DNA from: Symbiodinium natans
Taxonomy: Eukaryota; Sar; Dinophyceae; Suessiales; Symbiodiniaceae
Assembly: GCA_905221605.1 (NCBI GenBank)
Contig: CAJNDS010001602.1
Span: 476,501 to 540,500, forward strand
Reading direction: 5' to 3'
Length of the DNA: 64,000 nt
A program made the translations under genes and the position numbers. Below the pieces are notes generated by a model that saw only the letters and a list, made by a program, of their open reading frames with translations, ran no database searches and had not been told where the DNA came from. This document shows positions 12,252 through 23,484 of the stretch, piece by piece. Within the stretch, counting starts at the first letter, position 1. The number at the start of each line of letters is the position of its first letter.

Positions 12252-12518
12252 ATGACCAGGAAGGATGCAATGCAAGCCAGAACAGAGGAGAAGCCCAAGC
12301 CTCCAGCAACAAGGAAAAGCACCGAAGCACACAAAGTACCTGCCGGCAGTTGGCCAGTATTGACGTCCTTGGCAGGAAGGGAGCTGCATCAGAAATCGAC
12401 GTGCGCTCGACACATGACTTTACAGCCCCAGATCGACACACCTCTCGACACATATGACTTTACAGCCCCCAATATGTCTCAACCTCTTCCTTTACAGCCT
12501 TTCGACTCACTGTGCTAG
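12252..12518 (+). CDS. Unrecognised small ORF
   Basis: An ATG-started frame of 88 codons, hydrophilic at the start (Lys/Glu/Pro-rich, AMQARTEEKPKPPATRKS). No family is recognised. A segment containing GACTTTACAGCCCC is repeated at about 12411 and 12446. This may be an exon or chance. Confidence 0.15.
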   Translation: MTRKDAMQARTEEKPKPPATRKSTEAHKVPAGSWPVLTSLAGRELHQKSTCARHMTLQPQIDTPLDTYDFTAPNMSQPLPLQPFDSLC

Positions 12519-12929
12519 TCTCATGCAATGCTGCATTTCCGGACGCCTGACAGCAAAGCTGGAAATCGCAATACCTCGGATGCAACCTTGTCGAGACCGC
12601 CTGGCGGCGAATCAGCGGCCGCTCCCCAAAATTGTTCGCAGATGCTCTAAGTCGACGCGGGACGTGATCATCGACATTTCTCACCCCAAATAGCCTGGGT
12701 GTGGACGACGCCTTCACGCTGAGCTCCGACTAATTGAGAGCAGTGTACCATGTGGGTTGGGCGTAGTTTGCGAAGTTCAGACCCGGGGTTGGTGGGGAAG
12801 GGCTCATCTTTTTTTACCAGCGCCGTGAATTGAGGTTTGGTTGCTGCTCTGCTTCCTAGGGTTCGAAAAACAGACTTGTTTTCTGAATTACTGAGCAGCT
12901 GAGAGACTATTTATTACCCTGCTGAATTA

Positions 12930-13190
12930 TTGGGAGATGGCGTGGCGGTGGCATGGTGGGTGGCGTAGTGGTGGGTGGTGGTGGGTGGCGGCGGGTGGTG
13001 GGTGTAGGAAGGAAAGGCTGCACTTGTATCTTCCATGGCAGGAACTCGGGAGCAGGATTGAGTGCAGTGAGGTTGTGTGGCTAGTGTTGTGAGAGTGTGA
13101 CGGGTGTGTGGCTGGGTGTGTGGAGGGGGTGTGAGTGCGCCCAGTGGATGGAGGTGTGGCGATGAAGGTGTGATGGAGGTGTTGGAGGCG
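12930..13190. repeat. GT/GGTGG-rich low-complexity tract
   Basis: Plus strand is built of GTGGTGGGTG-like and GTGTG units. The minus-strand Pro/His/Thr-rich frames here are artefacts of this composition. Confidence 0.75.
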
Positions 13191-13594
13191 TGGAGATCTC
13201 TGCTCTCCAATGCGGCTCCAGCACTCCAACTAGCCAATCCAGCCCGCCAGCATCCGCCAGCCCAGCGCTCCGACCCTCCAGGGCGCGCTGCCGCCCTGAG
13301 AAACAGCAGCTTGCCATGCTCCAAGAATGGGGAAACGACACGGTTTTTCACTAGCGCCCGCCTCAGGGGTCGGCGGATAACAGTGGTAATGCATGTCGCA
13401 CCCTCCCCAAAAAAGCAGAATCCCCAGAATGCCACAGTTCAGCCGCGCCGTTTCTTCTCTACCAAAGACTGGAGCACAGGCGACTTGGCAAGGTGTAGAC
13501 TTTGTCAGGGTGCCTCGCTTCTTGAAGACTTGAGATGGGTTGGGATGGGTTGGGGGATGCATCTGTGACTTCAGGACTTCTTGCTGTGAAGATG

Positions 13595-13644
13595 AATGTG
13601 AGATATTGTGAGATCTTGTAATATATTGTGAGCTGTTGTGAATT
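13595..13644. repeat. Degenerate 10-bp array, 5 copies
   Basis: Units like ATTGTGAGAT recur at exactly 10-bp spacing five times with substitutions but no length changes. Confidence 0.75.
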
Positions 13645-13832
13645 CGTCTGTGCTGAGCCTGAAACTGAAAGTTCTTGACGTCGCACAGAGGCACTCACCG
13701 ACCTCGTTCCGGTGAAGGCAGCGAAAGAGAGAGCAGCATTCTCTGGGAGTTGCTAGCCATTCCTAAGGATTCTCCAACCTTTCCCCATTCCTGAAGTTTG
13801 ATGAAGCGGTGACGCCTTTCCACTTTTTACAG

Positions 13833-16053
13833 GTCGTCATGGTCAAGCTCCCTGGCCTCATCTGTCCGCAAGTCCTCTATGTGCCCTGGCCACGAAGAAC
13901 ATTGAGGGCAAACCTTTCAAGCCTCTACGCAGTCAAGCAGTCAAGCAGTCGAGGTCTTGAGCACTGTGAAGCACCCCCGCATCTTTGTGAAGATTGCCGT
14001 CCGAGCCGCCCGGCTTTTGAAGCACACACGGATTTTGTAGCACCTGCCTATGCCACGTGCCAAGGCCATCGTGGAGTTCGTGTGGACGAACATTGCTGCT
14101 GGCTCAGTGCGCAAAAATGTCCGAGACAGGAATTGCAAGTACTGCTGTCACAACTGCAGCCACTGCAACTTCGGCCGCCGCTGGAACACGAAGCTTTCAC
14201 TAGTCAATCCGCTCTCCTCTACTATGTCGCAAACCTTCGCATGAATTCATGGACCTGAATGCGGCCCTGCTCAAAGATGTGTACGCTACGCTCCCCAGCA
14301 GCCTGGACCATTTCCGGTCGCATCCAGTCGCCAAGGTTCGCTACCAGTACTACTGGAAGACAACGCAGCGCGCAGCGGTTCTCGCATTGCGACTTGATGT
14401 ATGAGGTTCGGAGCGGAGAGAGACACTTGTGTGGACTTGTGGGGAGCCGTCTAGCTGTGTTGTGCTCAGCTACTCAGCTAGCACTGTTGCAAGCTGGCAA
14501 GTGTTTAGAAACCGAAGCCCATGCAGAGAGTTGAAGATGCCCGTGTGCAAACGAGTGACCATCATGTGGTGTTCCACTGAGGCTTTTCTGCTTTGTGTGT
14601 CAGTGGGTTCCTGATGATCCCGTGTCTTGGTTACGATCAGCAGCAGTTCTGACCTTCAGCATCGGATTACTTGCTTACTTGCTGTCTCAGTGCTTAGATG
14701 ACTTAGATGCGCTTGCTCTGATTTGCGGTTGCCAAAGGTTTCCCTGGTGCGCAGAGGCTGGCGTCCCGAGATGCATATCATAAATGGTTTCTGGAGTCAC
14801 ACGTGGTTGCTCTTACAGGGCCTTGACTTTGCCACCCTTATAGTGATCTTAGGGTCGAGGGGTTCGAGAAAAATGTGCCGGGCCCAATCAATCCGTGCAA
14901 GCGTTCAAGATGGTTCAAGTCTCAAGTTTTTGGACTACACAGGCCAGAGGCTTTGCCCAGTAGAAAGCTGGTATACAATCCTCTCAACTTTTTGGGATGA
15001 ACCAGGCCAGCTGAAACCCAAGAAAGCTACTGACATGGCAGGATGCTGGAGCCTGGTGGCTGCGCAAGCGTACCACGAGCTTTGTTACGAGGCTGGTGGA
15101 CCGGTGGGCAGGTGGACGTTGTATGGCACTGTCACTCCCAACCAATGCAATGCAACTCTGTGCACTCACCGCATCTCACCGCCTTGAATCTGCAAGGTCT
15201 TCGAGGCTGTAGGGTACGTCATTGAGCTGATGCTCGTCGGATGTGCGGGGGTTGTGGGGTTTGTTCTGTTCAGGGTGCTTTGCGTCTTTTGTGTTTTCTC
15301 GTTGGTCGAGTGGGAGCGAACCGGAGCGGCCCAAGATGCATGTGCTAGAGTGCTTGTTTGGTTTTGTTTGCTTTTTTGTTGTTTGCTCTCCTTTTCTGGT
15401 TCCAGCTTGCTGGTTCCCATACGTTCGCACATGCTTTCTCTTTCATCTCAGGAAGCGTCCGCAAGAGTACTTTTGGAAGCTTCTTCGCTGCACAAAGGGG
15501 GCAGGTGCGCTGTTGTCAGCTTCGGGCGGGAAGTTCTTGATTTGTTAATGGATGGCTAGCTCGAGAGCTCCTCCACTGCCCTCCCCAAGGTCTGCCGTCA
15601 CTGTAGAGGCTGTAGTCAGTGCAATGTCTCTGCGCGTGGCATGTCTCAAGACCGAATGCGTGGAACCCCAATACCAGTCGCGATGACTTGTCGCAAACAA
15701 GACAGTGAAGCTCTCGCCACAAGGGCAAAGAACTTCTGGGACTACATCTCCATTGTCGGCATCTCAGAGCGGGCTTGGGGTGGCCTAACCTTGGAACTTG
15801 CGAGTCGATGAAGATACCTTGCGTCGGTGCCAAGGGCCTGGGCTTGGCATTGATGCACTTGCGACTTGGACAGACTCGGACAGCCTCCAGCAGTTCCAAA
15901 GAGGTCTGCAGTCATTCGCCTTAGAGCTGTGTGCTAATTGTGCAAGACATCCCACATCAAGTTTGGGGCGGTTTTTGCGTCCCGAATGCCAAATTCCCCT
16001 TGACCCCCCAGAGCAAAGCCCAGCCAAGGAGTCAGGAGGATCTGCTCATTGAG
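13833..16053 (+). CDS. Unidentified multi-exon gene with two Cys-cluster exons
   Basis: Several plus-strand segments read like exons with AG|G starts. 13953-14030 gives TVKHPRIFVKIAVRAARLL. 14065-about 14195 gives IVEFVWTN, then a Cys cluster CKYCCHNCSHCN. 14204-about 14360 gives DLNAALLKDVYATLPSSLD. 15452-about 15508 and 15590-15808 follow; the latter has a second cluster CRHCRGCSQCN, then FWDYISIVG, and ends in TGA. Another frame runs 15798-16049 (SDSLQQFQRGLQSFALELC). The two Cys clusters have nearly the same spacing and may bind metal, an inference from spacing only. I do not recognise the family. Frame order between the pieces and the 14.4-15.4 kb interval are unresolved, and more than one gene may be present. 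Confidence 0.35.
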
Positions 16054-16390
16054 AGCTGGTCGACTTTGCTGGCCATCACAGTAGCTGAGCTTGTGGTGGA
16101 AGTGCCTTTTTGTGCTGTCGTCGCTGCACGCTTACGACTTAATCGTACTCTTGCTGTTACCGTTGCTTTGAGCCTTTCCGAGTGGTGTTCGGCACAGAGA
16201 TCTTCATTGAACATCACCTGCACTATCCTGTGAGAGACAACCCTACTGAACTGAAGGCCTGGTGATTCTGTTGCAGGGCTTGCGTTCTGCTGTGCGTTCC
16301 ATCAGGTCATGGGCCGGTGGGTGATGTTGACCTGGACGTTTCGTGCATTTGTTTGGGCCCCCTGCCTGCAACGAGATTCCGGGCGCCATG

Positions 16391-16420
16391 AGGTCCGCTG
16401 AAGTCCGTTGAAGTCCGCGC
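16391..16420. repeat. 10-bp tandem array, 3 copies
   Basis: Three units of AAGTCCGYTG type (AGGTCCGCTG, AAGTCCGTTG, AAGTCCGCGC). Confidence 0.8.
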
Positions 16421-17070
16421 TTGAGTCTAGCAGCCACGAGGCCGGTGAGAAGATCTTGCCAGTCTTGCAGGCTGGGCGCCAAGCTCGGGAGATGCATGCC
16501 CGGCTTTTGCTGATTCATTGCTGCCAGGAGTGTGTGACTAGCGGAAGTTTGTAGTTGTAGTTCTAGTAGTTGTGGGTATTTTGGTAAGAAGCAGAACTGG
16601 AGAACTGCTCAGCCATGTACTGCAACATCTTGCAGTCCTTTCTCGCAGGGTGTTTGAAGCATTAATAGACAGCAGCAACACTCGACTTTCGAGATTTCGA
16701 GACCTCTTGAGAAGCATCAACCAAAGTCTGGTTGTGTGCTTTCGAGCCGAGAACTCCTTTCTATACTCAACCGACAGCTTTTAGAGGAAGGCCGGAAAGA
16801 CCTTAAGCCCCGAAAATGCGCACCCAATGCCCTCTGACAGGCCTCCTTCGTTCCGATGGGAGGCAGAGGGTCTCAGAGGGCAGTTTCACAATGTTGCACA
16901 AAATACCGTTGGTCTCCATTGGTGGCTCCATCGGTGGCTCCATATTCCAATTTAGCCAATATCGGGCCCGTGGTCCATATGATGCACACCTGAGAAAAGC
17001 CCCAGGTATTCTGTTGGTAACGCTGTTCATCTTCGCCGGCTTTTGGCACTCCTTTGCAGCACCCGCGCTT

Positions 17071-17110
17071 AGAGGATGTTAAAGGATGTTAAAGGATGTT
17101 AAAGGATGTT
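17071..17110. repeat. 10-bp tandem array, 4 copies
   Basis: AGAGGATGTT followed by three exact AAAGGATGTT units. Confidence 0.95.
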
Positions 17111-17392
17111 GCAGGTGCTTCAAGCCTGTGCACGCTGTGCAAGTAGAGGTTTGTGTTGTGTTTACACAGACCATGTGTGGTCATTCGTGGTCATTTGTCA
17201 TCACATGTTTGCAGAGTCTTACGCTTGAAATCTGTAGACGTGGAGCCGTGGAGTGGCTTGAGGCAGATGAGGCAGTATTTGCGTGAATAAGGAGTTGTGC
17301 TTGCCGCTGCCACATTTCGCTTTGACATGTTTTTAGGAGACTTTTGTGTATACACGTCGCTCGGAGACGCATCGGAGACTCATCGATCTCAG

Positions 17393-17431
17393 GCGTTGAC
17401 CCTGGCCCAGGGCGTTCTGGACCAGTACCAG
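17393..17431 (+). CDS. Candidate 39-nt exon
   Basis: Starts after a CTCAG acceptor-like site and ends in CAG before a GC donor-like site, the pattern seen in the dynein gene here. It encodes ALTLAQGVLDQYQ in phase 0. No family recognised. The rest of 16.1-18.3 kb shows no exon I can defend. Confidence 0.2.
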
Positions 17432-18399
17432 GCTGGGAAGTCGAACGCGCATAGGCCTCTAGAATGGAAAACAGGGCAGAGTTCGGAAATCTCACAGCTC
17501 ATCACATGCTCATCACCACACATCAAGGTTCTCCTCGCCACGCTTCGACTTCTGATCCTCGGTGATGGCGACGGCGCGGCAGATCCTCGGCCCTGTGGCT
17601 TTGTGTGATCTTTGTATTCCACGAACCGTTTTTGCCAGGCAAATAAAGACCCAGTTAAATTGTCTTCAAGGCTCTGCAAAGCTTTGTACGGACACAGACA
17701 CTAGACCACTAGGCCAGCATTTGTCAAGCTGCCCCCCCTTTTATTGGATCGCGCCGGTCTGAGGAGGGGAGGAGGGGGGTCAAGTAAAGGTTTAAAGGCA
17801 GGTTTTCGGGCCAGCCGGATGATCGATACATACTGATGCTCACTTGGCCACACCATTTTTCGGCCTGGTTGGCACTGTGGATTCAGGTGGTGCTGGGGCT
17901 TTACAATGGTGACGAGGAGCGCTTGTGTTTCTTGCCAGTGCACAAGCAGTGCACAAAGTCTTGGACTCATGATGGAACCATCCGAACTCCACTGCGTGTA
18001 TCTTGTGTGGGAGGAGCTCGGCTCGCACATCACCTTCATTCTCTGGTTCATTGCCGCCGCCTGGCTGATGGCCTCAGAGGCATGAGCTTGCTAGGTGCAA
18101 GTGGTGGGATTGATGGGACCACTTCAGATGGATCTTCTGGATCGTGCTTGGCCCAGACGGTTAGGAGATCGATTTCAGACGGAAGTTGCCCAAAGCCGAC
18201 CAAAGAGTTGTTTTTTGTTTTTAAATCTATTGCCTCGAGCGCTTGGAACCTGGAGCATCTAGAGCGTCTAGGAGTCTAGAAGTCTAGGCCAAAGCCTTAA
18301 CCTTGCGGCTGAGGTCATTGCCTTCTGCATCTGTCTGCTGAACCTTTTCATCGCAGTGCACGGTGCCCCCTGGCCGGCTCAAGAAATGACCTCCTGCAG

Positions 18400-18518
18400 A
18401 AAACTATCTTGTGTGTGCCTCGTTCCGCCTCGTCACACCCAAGCCCCGCGGTCGAATTCTCAAGCTCAAGGAGGCATATGGCAAAGCGCAGGAGACGGCG
18501 CACATCTCCTTCCTGCAG
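18400..18518 (+). CDS. Candidate exon of an unidentified gene
   Basis: A segment of about 39 codons with convincing protein character, for example YLVCASFRLVTPKP and LKLKEAYGKAQETAHISFLQ. It begins after CTGCAG at 18399 and ends in CAG at 18518 before a GC donor-like dinucleotide. The part from 18471 could also be an exon by itself (AAG|GAG). No family is recognised and neighbouring exons were not found. 18.5-19.3 kb shows only an 11-bp degenerate repeat near 18926. Confidence 0.35.
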
Positions 18519-19301
18519 GCGACGGCAGGGTAAGGGCCTGGTCATCTTTGAAGTCCTGCTCTCGCCAGCAAGGCTTGGAATTCTCTACTGCTCTCTTGAC
18601 CGTCTCGATTCTGAACAAGACGTTTCTTTCAGTTCTGACGACCTGAGATCCCGAAGAGGAAAGAGCGGCCATCTGCTTGCACTGTCTGCTGATGCCTTGC
18701 TGGCTCCCGACAGGCACGAGCCCTCACTCGGATCTGTGGCATGAAGATGCGTTGAAGATGCTTGAGCATGACCAAGGGGCTGACATATGTTGAGATTATT
18801 TGAGATTCTATCTGAATGCTCCGAAGGCTGCAGCCTGACCCTGTGAAGGTTGGCAGTCGCAGGCTTCGTGCCCGAAGGCCTTGGCCGTACTCATCTACGC
18901 GGCTCGGCTTGGCTTCCAGGGACCTCGAAGTGATCTCGAAGTCATCTTGAAGTGAACTCGTTGAATTGAGATCTCAACTCTCAATTGTTCTAGGTTCTTG
19001 TCTCAATGTGTCCTGTATCTGTAGCTCTTTCTTTGACCACTGTGCCCAGGCCCTGACCTTCGTTGCGCGGCTTAGTCGCATTTGCCCAGCATTGGCATGT
19101 AGACTCGTGAGGGCGGATGTTTGTCTGTTTTAGTCTTCGTTCCCTGTTTCAAAAGCTCACCTGTGGCACTGAATTCACAAAGAACGCTCTGCGAAGGTGG
19201 GGTGTCCTGGTCTGGTACACACAGTTGCATCCCTGGGTGGCTGCTGGCGTGCTCCTGGCAGGCCGGGCTTCAGAGGAACTGGGATGTCTCCTCCCCCCTT
19301 C

Positions 19302-19364
19302 TACCCCTTCTACCCCTTCTACCCCTTCTACCCCTTCTACCCCTTCTACCCCTTCTACCCCTTC
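19302..19364. repeat. 9-bp tandem array, 7 copies
   Basis: Seven exact copies of TACCCCTTC. The repetitive Tyr-Pro and Leu-Pro frames that cross it are by-products. Confidence 0.97.
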
Positions 19365-20257
19365 TACCTTTCTGCCCCTAGTTTCATCAAGACCTAGAGC
19401 AGAAACCTGGAACCGTCCAATTAAGGCAAGCCAGCGCATATCAAAACGGGCGGAAGGGCTTGGAACCGGCAAGATCTTTGATCGCTCTACAGACTACACA
19501 AAATCCCCTCGACGACGCTTTCGCTCTACAGACTACACAGAGTGGACTCCATACAGTTCCAGGAACGACCACGACAATGTATTGGCTCAGCGCGGGTTGC
19601 TCCGTGCGAAGCCATGAAAGATGCTGCAAAATGTCCGCATTGTCGGAGGGGCCATTGGGGAGGCGAAGTGTCAGTTCCAACACGAGAATTGCCTTCGTGC
19701 GCTGTACGGAGTACTTGCCGACGTGGCCCAGCATTCCTTTCCAACGCAGACCAGGTCCGCGCACTTGTGGGAGGTGAAGATGTTATGTGAGAATCAGCAT
19801 CGCGCAACCATGCCGGCTGGGCCTTCTCGCTGAGAATGGCCAAAGCCTGCTGAACACCAAGCTTCACGCAACGTATAGTTTCATCACAATCGCCATGCCG
19901 CATGCCGCAGGAAACATTCAGGTCACGTAGCGGCTGAAAGAACTGGCTGCCTCGCGACGGAAACGAACCGCCTCGCAGTCGAGATTTTTCGACATAGTGC
20001 TTGGTGGTTGGGGTCGACAGACGAAGAGGCAGCTTGGTTGCAGACATCGTTCTTCTGCAGCTGCCGTGGCGAAAGGAGGCAGGCTTCGTTCTTCTTCTGC
20101 ACCGGTCTTGCAGTATAGGTTCGGACTGTCGGAGCTGTCTCAGCTTTTCAACCTACCCGATCTCCTCTGTCGCCTGTTGGCCTATTTCGCAGGATTCTGA
20201 GAAGCTTTTCTTTTGGATCTGCCATCGCGATGACACTCCGCTGCAATGCTTCCGCAT

Positions 20258-20375
20258 CATATATATATATATACATATGTATGTACGTATGTATGTATGT
20301 ATGTATGTATGTATGTATGCATGTATGTGTTTTACGTGCATATGATGTGTATACGTGTATATGTATAACAATATG
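20258..20375. repeat. TA and TATG microsatellite
   Basis: A TA run followed by about eleven TATG units, some changed to TACG or CATG. From 19.4 to 20.25 kb there is no supported gene. Confidence 0.95.
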
Positions 20376-20582
20376 GTATCCCCCGAGTTATGCACCTGTT
20401 TGGTTGGTTTTAGAGCCTATCGGGAAGGGGGGAGGTGGGGGAATAGGCTACTTCAGGCTTTGGTCGTGTCATTTTCTAATATTTTAATTTTCACGCTACG
20501 CGACCCGCCTCGGCCGGGCCCAGCGCATCCGCGTGAGCATGGTGATTCCGCAGCGCCCAAGTCGCTGGATCCCAAGCAATAA

Positions 20583-20735
20583 GTGTTGGGTTTAGGGTTT
20601 AGGGTTTAGGGTTGAAGGTTAGTTTAGGGTTGAGGGCTTAGGGCTCAAGATTCACGGTTTGGGGTTTAGGGCTTTTGGGTTAGAGTTCAAGGTTCAAGGT
20701 TCAGGGTTTACACGGTTCGGCTTGGACAGGATTCG
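20583..20735. repeat. Interstitial telomere-like TTTAGGG repeats
   Basis: Three near-perfect GGGTTTA units at the left edge decay into variants such as GGGTTGA and GGGCTTA. TTTAGGG is the Arabidopsis-type telomere repeat, reported for dinoflagellate telomeres. The array sits inside the contig, so it is a relic or an insertion, not a chromosome end. Confidence 0.85.
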
Positions 20736-20744
20736 TAAAGTTGA

Positions 20745-20900
20745 GCCGCGGGCCGGGGGGGAGGCGGGGAGGGGGGCGGGCAGGGGGGGAGGCAGGAGGG
20801 CTGGCGGGGGCAGGTGCGGGGTTTCGGGGAGGGAGGGGAATTGGGGGCCTGCTGGGCGGGGGCCGTGGCTTTGGGTTTGGGGGAGGATTTGAAGGGGGGT
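20745..20900. repeat. G-rich tract within the telomere-like block
   Basis: Runs of four to seven G separated by A or C, strongly asymmetric between strands and able in principle to form G-quadruplexes. Confidence 0.8.
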
Positions 20901-21049
20901 GCCTGTTCTCACAACCTATACACCTTCGGCCCGAGGCCTCGGCGGAGATGATGATATTGTGTAGTTATTGTATGAATATGTTTCGAGGCCTCAATGGTAA
21001 AGCACACGGAGTCTTGAACTTCAATCCAGAGTTTTGAACTTAAAACTCT

Positions 21050-22165
21050 GGATTGAAAACTCAAACTCACGGAACCCTATAGGGTTAAGGTTTGAAGGTT
21101 TAGGGCTTCAGGTTGAAGCATTTCAACCTAACCCGGCAATTAAACCTAAACCCTTAACCTTTAAACCCTATAGGGTTAAGGTTTACAGGTTTAGGGTTTA
21201 CGATTTAGGCATTCGAACTAAAGCCGGCAATTCAACCTAAACTCTCAACCTTTAAGCCCTATAGGGTTAAGGTTTCAAGGCTTTGGGTTCAAGATTTAGG
21301 CATTTAAAGCTAAGGCCATAGAGTCTATACCTCAAGGATTTAAGGTGTAGGCACTAAAACATGAACTCCAAAACCGTTCAAAGGTGTTAACCCTTCGGCG
21401 CAGAAGGTATAAACGCCGAGACTTTAGGTACCTCAGGTTTAGGCATTAAACCTTTAAACCCTAGAAAGTTTTTTAAAGCTTTAAGGTCAGGGGATTTAAA
21501 CCTAGGTTTGGGCATTCCAACTGGTTTTAGCCTTAAACCCTACAGGGCCCCTATAGGGTTAGCTATGTAAACCGAATAGGTTACCTTTAAACGCTATAGG
21601 TTTTAGGTTCAAAACCTTTAAGCCTCTGGGGTTTAAAGGTTTCGGGTTTTTTCAAGGGTTTATCTACCTTCTTCGGGGTAGTGCTGTAGGGTTTTTACCA
21701 CCACAGGGGTTAAAGGTTCAGGGTTTAAGGTTTAGGGCATTGCAAAAAGTAACCCTACAGGGATTTAGCCCCTCTACTGTTTTCCTTAAGCCTTAAAGCA
21801 TATAGGGTTTAGGGTCATGGCGCTGAGGGTATAAATGCAGAGACCTTAGTTACATCAGGTTTAGGCATTAAAACCTTTAAGCCCAAGGTTTTTAAAGGTT
21901 AAGGTCTGCGTATTTAAGCTTAGGTTTGGGCATTCAAACTGGTTTAAGCCTTAACCCCTGTAGGGCCCCTATAGGGTTAGGGTGTTTCAGGGCGTATCTA
22001 CCCTATCGGGGCTAGCCCTGTAGGGTTTAAACCCTGTACGGGCTTCAAGGTTTAGAGTTTAAGGTTTAGGGCATTGCAAAAAAGCAACCCTAAACCCTCA
22101 GGAATTTAACCACTTTTACTGTTTTTCTCAAGCCTTAAAGCATATAGGGTTTGGGGTGAACCTTA
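21050..22165. repeat. Telomere-derived satellite with CCCTATAGGG palindromes and a higher-order duplication
   Basis: Degenerate GGTTTAGGG and AAACCCTAAA words fill the region. CCCTATAGGG occurs at about 21073, 21168, 21258, 21552 and 21968. Two diverged higher-order units are visible: about 21391-21811 and 21811-22160. Both run in the same order through TATAAA-GC, AGGTTTAGGCATTAAA, GGTTTGGGCATT, GGGCCCCTATAGGGTTAG, TATCTACC and a GGGCATTGCAAAAA segment. The second unit is shorter by about 90 bp. No gene. Confidence 0.85.
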
Positions 22166-22461
22166 TCTACATTATAAGCCTTGAGGCTTAAATCCTAGAC
22201 CTTAGATCCCGTAGAGTTCTGCCTATGTTTGTAGGCCTTGCCTCCTGTGAAAATGCAAAGGAAAAGTAGAATAAGTACCCACTTCATAGGGTATGTGTAC
22301 TGCATATCAAATACAGATAATGGAGAAGCCTCGAACCATACGACTAGGGAAGCATTCGAGCGCAGAAGGTGATGCGGAAAAATCATGTACGGTAAGCCCC
22401 GCGGACGCGAGAATACTGTGAGCAAATACCTTTCACTATTTCCTAGGACCTGTTGACAGGC

Positions 22462-22971
22462 TGTAATTGTAAACGCTTGCGCGCGCCGCCTCGGCAGCCG
22501 GGCCGGCCCCAGGACAGGAAAGGAGGAAAGAGGGTTTCGTTAAAGGGGGGGTGGGGGGGAGGTGGGGGGGGTCGGGGGGGGGGTCGGGGGGGGTGGGGGG
22601 GGTGGGTTAGGGGGGGGGGGTAGGGGGGGGGGGTGGGGGGGGGTGGGGGGGGGGTGGGGGGGGGGGTGGGGGGGGTGGGGGGGGGTGGGGGGGGTGGGGG
22701 GGGGGGGGGGGGTGGGGGGGGGTGGGGGGGGGTGGGGGGGGGGGCGGTTTTGAGGAATTTCCCTGTAGGAGCACCGAGAGGCAGGACCCTCCACGGCGTC
22801 GGTTTGCAGCTCCTCCAAGCGATTGGGGGGGGTCCCACAGGGCGGGGGGGGGGGGGGGGGGGGTGGCGTCAGAAAATCCGCGATGGGGGGAAGGGTTGGG
22901 TTAGGGGGAAGGAGGCCCGATCCGGGTCTGCTTGTTCCAGACGCTTCTCGGCAGGAAGCCGAGGCGAATTT
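22462..22971. mobile_element. Dispersed poly-G element, copy 1 (complete)
   Basis: Module order: 5' GC-rich module (about 22470-22545, with GCCGCCTCGGC), a roughly 200-bp G run interrupted by T, a middle module (about 22745-22843, with CTCCTCCAAGCGATTGGGG), a second G run, then a 3' module (about 22863-22970) ending in a perfect stem-loop CTCGGC-AGGAA-GCCGAG. The same modules in the same order recur at 57298-57727 and, without long G runs, at 32434-32664. There is no coding capacity, so this is a non-autonomous repeat of unknown class. The Gly/Pro homopolymer frames here are artefacts. Confidence 0.8.
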
Positions 22972-23051
22972 ACAATGCTCATGTGAAAAAAGTATCCGAA
23001 AACCAAAGGGTCGGTGCAAGCTCCACTCTCGAAAAACCGAACAACGGTGGA

Positions 23052-23132
23052 TAACTGAGGGGGGGGGGAGGGGGTAGAAAAAAGAAATACATACATACAT
23101 ACATATATATGTATATATACACATACATACCA
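23052..23132. repeat. G run plus TACA/TA microsatellite
   Basis: A short G-rich run (23057-23073) followed by ATACATACATACAT and TATATA units to about 23130. Confidence 0.85.
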
Positions 23133-23484
23133 CCATCATGACTAATGGCCGCTCAAGGGTGGCATGGTGCCTTGGCGAAGTATTACTTAGCTGACGCCCT
23201 TGTTTTGAGCTCCAAACTCTCGAGCTACTCTCAATGACTTCGTATTTCTCCAAATGATCATACATCGATCGGCATCTACGCTGGTGCATGCAGTAGGGCA
23301 GGGCACATGCGACGGCAGCAATGTTGGTTTGATGCTGTTTGGACGGCGTCTACGTGTCATGGTGTTTGGCATTTACATGCAGATGCATGCCGTTATAGAA
23401 CCCTGGCTTCCATCAACTAGGATGATGTCCATCACAGCTTTACGCAGGATGGCGGGCTGCGGTAGTCTGCAAAAGCTTTAAAAT

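Noticed and set aside
20583-20735. True chromosome end
   Set aside because: Telomere-like units are few, degenerate and flanked by long unrelated sequence on both sides.
22540-23289. Pro-rich and Gly-rich frames around 22.5-23.3 kb, and likewise 57.2-57.75 kb
   Set aside because: They are translations of poly-G runs in the dispersed element.
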